Source of the DNA: Engraulis encrasicolus
Taxonomy: Eukaryota; Chordata; Actinopteri; Clupeiformes; Engraulidae
Reading direction: 5' to 3'
Assembly: GCF_034702125.1 (NCBI RefSeq)
Contig: NC_085861.1
Span: 2,475,042-2,539,041 of the forward strand
DNA length: 64,000 nt
The position numbers and the translations under genes are program-made. How positions within the stretch are numbered: the stretch's first letter is position 1; each line of letters begins with the position of its first letter. Positions 25,901 to 37,900 of this stretch are shown piece by piece. The notes below the pieces were generated by a model. That model searched no databases, was not told where the DNA came from, and saw only the letters and a program-made list of their open reading frames with translations.

Positions 25901-28900
25901 CCCATTCTTGTTTAACCCAGACTAACTCTAAACACCCTCCCCACTGACTTGACAAGATGTTGTCTAATATAACACCAGTATGTCTTATGAATACCCTGGC
26001 TATATGGCTTCCAACTGTAGAAATGGGGATTGAAAATTAAAGAAATCAGGGTTCCTACAGAGTCTTCAAAAAACTGAGTTAATGAATTCGGAAAGAATAA
26101 CGTAATCTGACTTGGATGTCTGAGCCTCAAATGATGAGCAGCGCTACCCAAGGCAATACTACAAGAATGTCTTTGAGAAGATATATACAATCTTTGGTGC
26201 ATATGACTGGTGTCAACTTGAGTGCACACAAATTGTATGCACAATAATTTGTTTTAAAATTGTCTTAAATTGGTCATGAATTGAGCTTGGAGAAAGCTGG
26301 AGGAACCCTGTAGATAGAGTTAGACAACACAAAGGTTTTCTTATTTGCGTCTGTCAAACATCGTACTTCCTACAACCAGAGCAGTTGTGAATGGGCTTGT
26401 TCACAAGCCAGAGCCATAGGCCACTGGACAGGCCAGGGTTTAAACAAGAGTTGACGGAGTCTTTCACGGCTGCATGGTGCATTAGCCGTGAAAGGGGGAG
26501 TAAAGGGGACGAAAGAAAATGGGAATTAAAAACAAAAATATCAAGCATTGAACTAGAAATGGTTAACATTGGTAAGCTCTAAGAATCCAGAATATTATAC
26601 AAGGCTGCAAATTCTGAAAATGCTGGGGGATACATGAAGCATAATTCAAGTTTTAGCTTATTTGGTTTACTTGGACAGGGACTATGTGCAAAGTAATAAA
26701 CACACGTACAAACCATAATGATCACTTACAGTGATTTTCACTTTGTGTGAGAAATTGTTTCGATGAGTGGGAGAGTACTCCAACTTGAGAAACTACAGTT
26801 TCCCTTGGTGGCTCTGTCAATGTGTTCAGAGAAGGGTTGGCTAAAGGTTTTCAAAGATGGTGAAGTAATGTCGTAAATAATTTTGTGCATGAGTCATATA
26901 TCAGAATAAAGGATGAGGTTATCAAAACTGAGCAAGTTATACATGTCTATTATAGCACAGTGGTAAAATTAAGGATGTTTGTGCAAGACTTAAGCTGTGT
27001 CTTAGCAACAACAATTAGGAAATTGTGAATACTTTCACAATGTTACGCAGGTTTTCTTCTTATGCATCTCAGTGTGGAGTGAAAAGTCACTCCCAAATGT
27101 TTAAATTTAATAATGACTTTAAACTGTTTTTTTTTAACATACAGTATATGTATTTGTCAACCTTGTGAAGATGACTGACTGAATTTGAGCTGTTGATGAC
27201 AGTGTTATACAATATGCAACTGTAAAAGGACAAAGATTAAATGGCCGAAATGAGGTAAAGATAACAATCTAGTCACTCTTGTACATCAAACCAAATTGCC
27301 AAGTCTAAAAGAGTAATAATGTGATTAACGTGAAGACGAAATTGTTTTACACTGGTATCAAATATAGGACAGTGTTTTTCCCAAGAATGGATACTGCTGG
27401 GTTTTTCTCCATTTTGTGTCTCCACAGAACTCTGAGAGCATCACAAACCCCCAACATCCAGGACAATCCAGGCCTGTGTTGGTACCTAAGGACTGGAGGA
27501 ACACAGTAGCAGTAAGGGGGTGAAGAGGACATGTCCCATTCATCAACTGGCAGAGGAGAAGACCATGGGCCAGTTACCAGGAATGACAAGGAAATTATGC
27601 ATGGGGCCATCTACAGTGATCATGTGACCATCCTCAGTTTGACCACAGAAAGCGTTGGGTGCAGTTTACGGCTAGATGGAAGGGCCTAGGCCTTGACCGA
27701 TCTCTGGATGACCTCTGTTGTCTGTTGACTGGGTTGTAAATTAGCAGATTATCCAAGGGGGGCATTAGGCCTCAGCAAGGGAGAACTGTGACAATGGCAC
27801 CATAGTCACCACTATGACAATTACCAATAATCTGCAAGCAACGGAACTGGTCACATAAAAAGTAATAAAGGTTATGGTCCCATTCAATGAATGTTTATCA
27901 CATGGCACACAGACAAGGACATGCTACAACAACTGGTGAAGAGGTAGCCGAAGAAGGCAGTGTTTCTCAAGAAATTAGTTTTTCATTCTGGTTCTTAGTC
28001 TTAGGTCATTTAATATTTTTCTAACATTATATTTTTACTTATTACTTATTTAACATTATATTTCAACTTTTCTTTTATGACACAAAGTTGTGAATGAGTG
28101 TTTTACCTTATTATGTTACTCATTAGTAATTAATTATACCTATAGGTGGGATGTTTTATTTTACACATGACCATGTCTTATTTAGTTTTTTATATACATA
28201 TCCACATATTGTTTTGTGACTGGAGTTTACTCTCAGCAGACAAAGTCGGGTTGCAGCTTTAGCTGGGCCGTTGGAGAATTTTGCCCAAATTAGTCCAAAT
28301 TGGTCAGTATTTTTCACTGCTCATTGGCGGGTAGTGTTTTTTGACTGAGCTATTGGGTTTTTGCTCCAACCTGAGAGTATTACTCTGTATTTGTTCAAAT
28401 TAAAGAAGACCAGATGATACTTTGTGATGACAATGCATCATATGGCTTAGTTGGTACTTGGTGAATGATGGACTAGTTGTGGTGGACATTTGGAGTGTTG
28501 GTGGATGAATGCGGACAACCAGGTTGTCAGCCATGCAACGGACAGCTAGCTACTGTGGACACAGCTAAACCACAGCACTACTCTCCATGGGGCAGGGGAG
28601 AGAAATCACAAGGGGCAGGCAAAAACAATATGACATGGTGTGTCTGGCTTGTCTGCTGGCGTTTCTGGGTGTCTGTCCATGATTGGTCTGTTGCTCTTCT
28701 ACGTGCCAATTGGGTTATGTGTGGTGTCTAGTAGGTTACCAAACAAATTTAGAAAGAAATGTTTGATTACAAGTCAAGAGTGTATTCAGTAGTTACTTTT
28801 ATAATGTGAGTATGAACTCCCAAAGGGGGGAGAATGTGGAGAAATTTTTAGTTTCATGTTATTTCTTATGATTTGGCTGGGGAAGTCCCCATATAGTGAC

Positions 28901-31900
28901 ATATTCTTGTGTGTAAGCTTTTCTGTAATGGGTCACGGGACACTCAACATTATTGGAAACATGTGCATCTACTTGGTGTGGCTGCTGAACAACAAATATG
29001 AAACTGCATATGCTGGACAACAAGACAATGGACAGTGGGCATCTGGCCATGCGGGACCCCACGTGCACAGAAGAAGCTGACAACATGGACTGGGGGAGGG
29101 AAATGGTTAAATAGGGTGGTCTTCTGCTTCCACCCCAGAGCTTACTGGATGGAAGACTTTGTGTGTTCCATGTGATAACCTCTCCGGCCGTTATCAATAA
29201 AATCTGCAGTGCTTACCACCTGAGTTGTTTGTCTGCCGATATTAAAATTATTACTACAGCTGCGCACGCTGGGGACTCAAGCCCAACTAGTTTTGAAATA
29301 TGTAGACGTTGAAATATTGATGGCTATGTAGGCAACTGTTGATTTTTTTTGTTATAGGCCTATGAGGAGCGTCCTTCAACGCCATTCAGGACCGTGTTTT
29401 GTTATAACATAATGCTGGGTTAGCCAAATGTTTTCCTGAAAAATAAATATAAAATTTCCACTTGTTCTTAAATGCTTGTCTACTATTTTCTCCTTCAAAT
29501 GGTTATCTCATCATTATCATTAATATTACTAGTAGGCTAATACTTATACTGCTACTACTATTATTATTCAATTATTAGACTATATCATATTGTTATTATT
29601 ATACACATTGGCAAAGGCAACAACCACTTTCTCCTACTGCTTAAAACGACGGAAAAGGTTCAGTAGCGCATTCCATCGCTCCTTTTATTCAGGAGATGCA
29701 CCACGGGGGACAGGCCATGGCTAGCCCACTTAAATAATAATAATTATTAGGATTACATGTTACATTTTCAATATTCTGGATTCAGAAAAGGCAGGCTAAT
29801 ATTTTTTCCATTTCACTTGTTTGCATTTAAATCAATTGTAACATGAGCTGTCGATTGCTATTATGGTCAAAATGCACTGGTGGGGTGGGGCTCCATCATA
29901 CAGTGCTTAAAATGATTAATTTTAGCCTATTATATTTTTATTTCATATGTGAACGTGATGATGAGTGGCATATAAGATTATGCACAATGTATTATTCTTA
30001 ATATCCTCAGTAGATTTTGGTAGGTTAGTTGGGTATTGCTGTGATGGACCTGTAGCCTATTGCAGCTCGAAATCAAACGAAATCAATGCATTTCTCCACC
30101 GTCTTTTCCTTCAAAGCCTCTGACACTTTTGCTTTGTTCCCTCTGAATTCCAACAATTGTTGTCCTTTTAAAACAGTATAGACATGACGATTGTGAGAAC
30201 CAAATTTTGGCACTTGTCACAACAGGCAAAGGGCAGCTGATTTCCTTCTGCGTCATACACGAGTGAGAATGACTTCCAAATATCTGATTTCAAAACTTTC
30301 GATTTTTTCACGGTGAATGTTCCTCTCTTTAGACCAGCACTTACTTCTGAAGCATTATGTGTTGTTTCACTAGAGGAGCTCTGCTCTTCTGCCATGATCG
30401 GAGAGCAAAGCGGAAGAGCCAGAACACGGAAGAGCAGAACAGAATCGGATATGCGAGATTACACATCCGCAAATATATTCCAAAATGTTTTTATTAATAG
30501 AAAGGCTACCAAACACAATATCCAGCACATTGTGATATATATAAATGATAGACATAGACTGATAATTTATGACTTTATTTTACATTTTAAAACACGTTTT
30601 TAGTTCGCGGGACTGCCGCTCATCACCGCTCCCGCCCGCACCCGCACTGTGTGCTCTCCCTCCCGCACCCGCGATTAGCTTTCAATATGTGTCCCACGCC
30701 GCACTGCTTTGGGTCCCGTGAGTCCCACGGGACTCCCGCGGGAGTGCAGGTCTCTAGTGTACAGTGTTATGTCCTGTAATGTTGTTGTGGTCAATGCAGG
30801 ATAAAGTCATGAGTCGTCATGGCAGATGGTCTGATGCTAGCAGCGAGGCCCACTCAATGTTTTGATGGTTTCCTCAGTTAGATTGCGCAACATTTCCTGG
30901 ATGTCATCGCGAAAAACAGTAGGGCACGTGTGACAACAAGCAGGGTAGAGAAAGAGACAGCGCATTTGTTGTTGTTTTAAGTTATTCTCTTCTTTCGTGC
31001 ATTGGGCTGGGCTGATGGGGATATGGATGAATTTGCATTACGTGAAAACTCTGACTATTCTGTGACGCTTGTCTGTTAGGCTACAAAAGGTCTCCGGTTT
31101 TGTGGTGACGGACTTGCACTGGAATGGTTGGTAGCCAAAATCTAAAAGCATATCCGAGGTTTTAGACTATGCAACCTGTCCCTTCTCTAGTGACCTCTTG
31201 CATTGTGCATATCTCAAAACAATTTGGGAAACTTTTTGTAGAGCAAACATGACTTGTGTCCCTTTTACTTACACGTTTCACTTGCTGCAAACCTCATGGC
31301 CTATTAAATAGAGCTACTGCAAGAACTGAAATCCATGCATATCGACACCTCTTATTATGATGACATCACCTGCGCTATTTTGTATGTGTGCTTCCCCACT
31401 CAAATTTCCAACGCACCGCTACTGCCACACATTGCAGCATTCATGCATCATTCCACGCATACACCCACATTCACCCTCACACAAAGGAATCCACATGCCC
31501 TCCCAAAACCCCATCCCACCCCCTCTTTCCTCGCCCTTAATTCTATTAGTTATTTTTTCCATATTTCTAATTTCCTCTAGTCTATACTTTCCAACCAAAC
31601 TAATATGCTTAACGTAAAACTCTATGCTTCGGAGCATCGGAGATATAATGGTTTTGCGTGCACTGCCGCCGCCTCCGCCTCTGCCACCGCGTCTGGTCTT
31701 TCGTGTTATAACTTTTGAACGGATGGCTGGATATGTCCCAGATTGGGTATGTGAATGTTTTAGGGTAGATTAATGAACTGAACTGATTAGTGTTTGGAGG
31801 TCAACACTTTTAAGATGGCATAACTTCTGACCGGGTGGATGGATTTTCAAGATAGCCGAATTCAAGATGGCCGAATTTTTGTTTGGCCCACAACGTCTGA

Positions 31901-34900
31901 ACTGTTGGATGGATTTGTCCCATATTTGGTGTGCTAATGCTCTAGGGTAGGTTCATGAACTGATTTGAGTTTGGAGGTCAACACTTTCAGAATGGCAGAA
32001 TTTTTATTTGGCACATACTTTCTGACTGGGTGGATTGATTTCCCCGGTAACACCTTATTTTAATGGTTCACCATTTCAGTGAATCTACCATATTAGGTAC
32101 AGTGTAATAACCAGTGTAGCAATATTTAATATCATGTGATACTAGTGTAATACCAGTGTAACAATATGCAATACCATGTAATACCACTTGCACACAAATC
32201 AGTCCCACCAGGAAATCGCGGGCATTTTCTCAAAAAATCGCGGACGGAATTGCCAGATGGTGCACAAGGATTTCCAGAAAATTGCGATAAAAGTTGTGCA
32301 GCTTCTTACTGTGTTGTTGCGATTTTGTTGCGGCATGAAGTGAAATGTGCGATTTTTGTTGCGATTTTTAACCCGTGTGTTTACCCACGCTTGAAAGTAA
32401 AGGACATATTCCAGTCCTCTGGTGTTTTTATATTATTTTCAGTGGTCATTTTGGTAGGCTATTTTTGAGGTAGGCTTGGTTGCCTAGGTAGTAACCTCAA
32501 GCTGCGTAAATAAGCTGTCTAAATATTTAGCTTAATGGTGATGGACATTGATTGTTGAACATTAGGCTATTTAAGCAGTTGAAATAAAAAAGCACACACT
32601 GCTGACAACAACCGAACCACAGGACTTAATCTATTATTTTATACCATAAAAGCCTCCAAAGACTATGCCTATTTAATCTTCTCAGTCTAGAAAGAATAGT
32701 CTATCGGTAACATTCTTTGCATTGACCACCATCGGTTGAGTTTTACAATCAATACAAAAAAGACACGTTTATAGCCTACATTGTTTTGTCATCCAGCATG
32801 CAATCGAAAATAGGCGAGTGGCTACTTCATCCCCAAACCTTAGTTAGGCCATTAGCAGAGAACTGTTGGTCTTGCATTAATCAAAGGAGCTCTACTGAGT
32901 GGTTGCCTACTTCATGCTGGTGAATGGTTCGAAAGGAAAATAATTTACGTTCATGTCTGTTCAGGACAGTCTTGTTAAGAGACAACCGACTATGTCGAAT
33001 AATTGGTCAAGGCCCGAGATGAGGAATACTTCAGGGCTATTGGAAAAAAATGAATAAACTAAAGCGCAAGCACTGCTGCCCGCGTCGCTTGCGCAGGCTA
33101 TAAACAAGCTATGCGCCCCGAACATCACTGCTTGTTGTTCGATGACTTGAATCGAAACATTTATAAGGACATCAGGGCTATCTTATTGATTCCTGGAATA
33201 CCGCCTCAGCCAGCTAAAAGCAGAGTAGCAGTGTCCCATGTGTCAAATGGTAAGATAATGCCATTCCTGTCTTCATTTAACGTAAAACTCAGCCTTCCCT
33301 TGACACACTAATGTCTGCGACATCATATCAGCTCAAACGCAATCTTTAATGCAGCCTATCGTGAAGTTTAAATGTTATGCGAGAGGTTGCAAGGGTGTCC
33401 GTAGGTCTTGATTGATACCTGGTGTTGGAGGCAGGGCCTAATCAATTGGCCTACATAAATGTGTTGTAGTCTATTCCTTAGTTTTAGTTGAATAGCCTAG
33501 GCCTATTTGTATTCCCGAGTGTTAAAAGCAGGAGAGCCTGCAACCTCGGCTGTAGAGGTATTCGCTTTCGCTATCGTTGTCACTTTTCCATACTAAAATG
33601 CAATTTAACTCCAAGTATTTCTTTAATAACAATTGGCTATAGGCCTACAATTCTGTGAAAGTAGTCATCTTTCCATGGGAATAGCAAAGTCCAACACGCA
33701 CGCTTATTTCTCTCCTTCCATTGACAATCCACAAGCTCCAGCAAGGGGAGGGAAAAACAGTGCTGTCCATGCGCTTCCTAACAGGTGGCGACCCCACCAC
33801 TAGTCTCACAGCCACCCTTAATGCCTTAGGCCTATTTGTTTCAGCAAACCATGTTCTTTCACAAGGACCATTCCCAGATAGTAACATGTTCATGGCAACA
33901 CGTTACGGACATGGATTGGTTCAAAGTTGCGTTCCACTTACTGAAGAGGGTATCTTCCGGTTGTAAAATACTGAAATCTTGTTTTCAGACTTGTTTTAGA
34001 AATTGCCCTAATTCACTGTAAAATATTGGGTAACCACATGAAAGTGATCTCTTGTATTACATATTTTGGAGATCAAAAACTAAACAAACGTGTGTTCTCA
34101 CTGCATCCACTCATGTTATCCTTATGGGGTCGTGATTTCAGATTGTAAACAGGTATGAAGAGAGTTTGTCCATGTGATGAGGAAGTTATCATAGTATGGC
34201 AGTTGATTTTAGTGTTTTGAGTGACAGTGTGTTAGGTGAGTGATTCTACGATTCCCCTACGCTTTTAAGTCCGTGGATTTTATTTGCCAATTCCACTAAC
34301 TATTAACTGCATCCAATGATGTTTTGGACATTAGAAAACATTTATCTTTCATATAATACAGAAAGTGTATGCGTCCTGTTTTCCAAATGTCAGACTCAGT
34401 CTTCATATTAGCATGTAAAGAAACTTGTTTTGCCCAAGACGATTGCAAATGTTGATTCACAGTAATCATCACAATATGACAAAACTGTCAGAAAGACCAC
34501 TGTCCTTTCCATTATGCATGAAATTTGCCATTTTGTGTGTGTCCACGAAAACTGTGTTAACCGTGTCACGGTCTGAAACCCCCTCCATAAATCAGTAATG
34601 GTTTGGTCTTAGGCCATACGAATAACATCACGTGATGTCATAACCTCTTTGGCAGGATATGGGAAGACTTTTTGGTAAGTTTTGAGCTCCATCCTTCCAT
34701 AATTTAATCCATTCTTTTTCATGTTCTCATAGCGGGAAAATTGCCTGTCAACTGTGTTATCAACATATTCATAAGAATCTGAATTACAAATCACATGTAG
34801 AAAAACACAGATAAAGCATACAGATACATGAATTGATTAAGGTGTTGTGGTGGAACTTCTGAGGTCCTCAGTTAGCACAACACCATAAAAATGGCTGAAA

Positions 34901-37900
34901 TGTCAACGGTGTTACCGTCAATGGTGTTACAATTAGCCAATTATGACAGTCAGGGTTGCCAGATGAGGCTGATGATTTCCAGCCCAAAATTTTTTCGAAA
35001 CCCGCCTAGAAGCACAAAATCCCGCCCAATTCTATTGATTTCTATGGCAAAAAGTGGGCGGGTTTTTCTGATGAATGCCATTTTTACCCGCACACGGCCA
35101 TCCTAAGCAGCCCAATTGGGCGGGAACCAGCCCAATCTGGCAACACTGATGACACTGGAGGAGGAGTATGTTTTTGCCAATTTATCTCCATATTGACAGA
35201 CAAACAAACAAAATAATTTGTTTTCTAGGGAGATGGGTTCGTCTGCTCTGTTTTTTTTTCCTAAAAAAGTGCCGACTTATTCCCCTGCACTGTTGACCGT
35301 AACACAGTTGAGTAACACGGTTGACTGTTTTGAAAGTGTTTTTCAGCTATTGATCCCTTATGTGTTGGAAAAATCCTATGAACAGACACTAGGGATTATC
35401 TCTGGAGAAGGAAGTCTTGTGTAAGGAGGGTGACTAAATTCAAATCAGACGTTACAGGGATTTATAATAAAAAAATGTGTCAGTCTGTATCACAGTGAAT
35501 CATAAAATCCTACTTATGAAGCTCAACAATCACATTTTCTATATCAGTTGCACGGATTAATGACAACATTATTGCTAAGGGACATAAGCACTTTCAAACG
35601 TATGTTGTTTCAACTCTGTAGTACTTTTATATATGTTTGAAATGACATAGTATTTGTCCATAACACTGTTGACAAAATAATCAAGCAAATGTTCGCTTTC
35701 ATTAGAGTATTTATCAAATGATTTAAGATTAAGCTTGGCAATTTGTTTGTTTGGAAACTTAAATATATACACTATGTAAACATCTAGGTCATTTACTTGA
35801 AAAAAATACTGATAATTGATATTTTGCTTTTGCCAAAAGCGTAGGCGAATCGTAGAATCACTCACATGCGAAAACCAGGAATTGTCTTCATGAAAATTGT
35901 GTCTAATCCAGAGAATTGCAGTATTTTGAAAAGAGTGTGTTTTAAAATTGAAATGTGAGTGTAAGGAAGTAATTGTGCTTATTAAGTGACATAGGGGAGT
36001 TGGGAAATGGGTGAGATGTTTCGAGAATTGTGTGTGAAGTACCAGAAATTGTGTGGAAACAATCAAGAAAAATTTTAACAGTTCACAATGGGTAGTTTTG
36101 GCATGTGTGTGGTTTGCCATATCATCATACACATAAGAGGAACTTACCTTGCCTTTAAGGAACTTCAGAATATGAAGCACTGCTTCAGGCTCTTTGTAAC
36201 CCTGATTGACATTGATGGAGCAGATGGTGAATTCATCAATCCTTTCCTGTATGGATTGTCCTGTTTTCTTCAATCCTTTCCCATACTGATTGTCCTGTTC
36301 TCCCTTCATTTCTGTGCACATTAAGTGTGAAGTCTTACAAAAAAGTTATGGATAAATTAGTGTTCTCCTCAGCCTCCCAGGGGTCGTTATAGAGCCCCCA
36401 AGGAGGTGTTGAGAGCACAACAGGTGAGATGGGGGCACTCGCAACATCATACGCAAACTTAAATCACTGTCTGTTGCTCCCATCTCCTTTTGCTACAAGA
36501 AAATGTTTTGTTCCCTTAGCTGTTACTGCATTGAACAATCCCCCCAAGCGATATACATTTTAAAGGAACAGACCACCCTTTTTTGATTTTCACATATTTG
36601 CAGTATTTCCCAACATTATTCATGAATGTGCATATCATTTTCGTCTCAGTGTTTTCAGTACTTAGATTTATTGGATCAGAATTATTAGCATAGCTTAGCA
36701 TAATCACTGGAAGTAACTGGTATCTTTAGCATCAAGCCACAAGTGGTCACTGGACGGAATTAAATTGCCGTTTTACACTCCAGTGAATTTTACATTCATT
36801 TTCAAATGGCTTATAAGTACATTTGATTGTGTTTTATTTTGTACCATAGACTTGCATTGCTATGCCTAATGTGGCTATACTGTTAAACGGGGCAATGCAA
36901 ACACATAGACGAAAATTATATGCACATTCATAAATAATGCTTGGAAATACTGCAAATATGTGAAAATCAAAAAAGGGTGGTCTGTTCCTTTAAAGCAGTA
37001 AAGGCAGACTGGAAAGAGTGAATCTTAAAACTAATGCTGGCCATGCCACCAGCTGCTTTACTAGATAATAATCATAATGACAATAATCCATAATGCAATA
37101 ATGATTATTATAAAATGCACTGTTATTATTATTTATTACGAAATGGGTAAATTATTATATAATGCGGAAATTGTCAGCTGTGCTGTTTTTATAATCTTTA
37201 CAACCATGATATTGTGCATTGACAGGCTTAAGTCGAGGAGAAGGGGGGCATTTCTTCAAAAAAGGTTGAGAACCATTGAGATAAATTATACTTTGCATAC
37301 TTACGGGAAAAGTCTATTGAACTCTTCGTCAATGCTGTTTTGCATAGCTTGAGCCAAAGCCTGGTTCACATCTCTTGTTTCTCCTCTTGACCTGAAGTAG
37401 CCATTACTTCTGCACAAGGCTGACAAGGTCCGATGGAATCCTCCTCCTTTTCCTCGCTTTATGATTATTTCAATTATTTAATTAGTGAGGTAGGCTATGT
37501 TGTATCTGAATCAAGTCTGCATATAATATTTAAATGTTGAAAATGTGCAATACTTACTGGTGCACTCAGTTGATTTTGTAGAACTTTATCCCGGCTCTCC
37601 TTTGCCTTCTGAACTCCTTCGAAAAGTTTTTGTTTCAGCTGGTCATAGCGTGTCTGTAAGGTCCTTCTCAACGAATCCAATTCCACTCTCAGGATCTTAA
37701 GAAGTTCAGTGTGCAGCTTAGATCTGTCTTTATTCTGTAACAGAAGTGATTGAGTTGATTAGGGTATTAACAGAAAACCCTATCAGCTATGTTCTGTTGA
37801 AATGTACCATTGCTCCGGCTTGAATGAGGTGCAGGATCCCGCTGGCACTTGACACAAACTGTTTTCTGTTGTTGAATCTGTCTAGCTCCTCTTTTAGAAG

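Larger units (their letters stand above)
22345..29258 (+). mobile_element. 6.9-kb LTR retrotransposon, gag-only
   Basis: Two direct LTRs, a primer-binding site and a polypurine tract in the right order, with GCTG repeated on both sides (22341-22344, 29259-29262). The interior carries one gag-like ORF and no protease, reverse transcriptase or integrase that I can recognise. It is probably non-autonomous. Family (gypsy-like or other) undecided. Confidence 0.88.
21905..30755 (-). mobile_element. hAT transposon split by an LTR element
   Basis: The left end (21905-22045) and right end (30604-30755) are inverted and rich in CTCCCGC/GCGGGAG units; the outermost bases are AAAGGTCTGCGCGGGA and, reversed on the right, AGAGACCTGCAC...CCGCGGGA. 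Just inside the right end lies a BED-finger transposase start on the minus strand (30168-30395). The LTR element at 22345-29258 accounts for most of the length. No clear 8-bp target duplication is left. Confidence 0.7.

Noticed and set aside
34609..34794. Minus-strand open frame as an extra SLIP-GC exon between e11 and e12
   Set aside because: Looks helical and is open, but e11 and e12 join in phase without it and the family shows no extra segment there. No good splice pair was found.
35575..36321. 248-codon minus-strand ORF as one exon
   Set aside because: Only the first part (to 36148) has protein similarity. A consensus donor AAG|GTAAGT ends it, and the rest is intron read-through rich in His, Phe and Ser.
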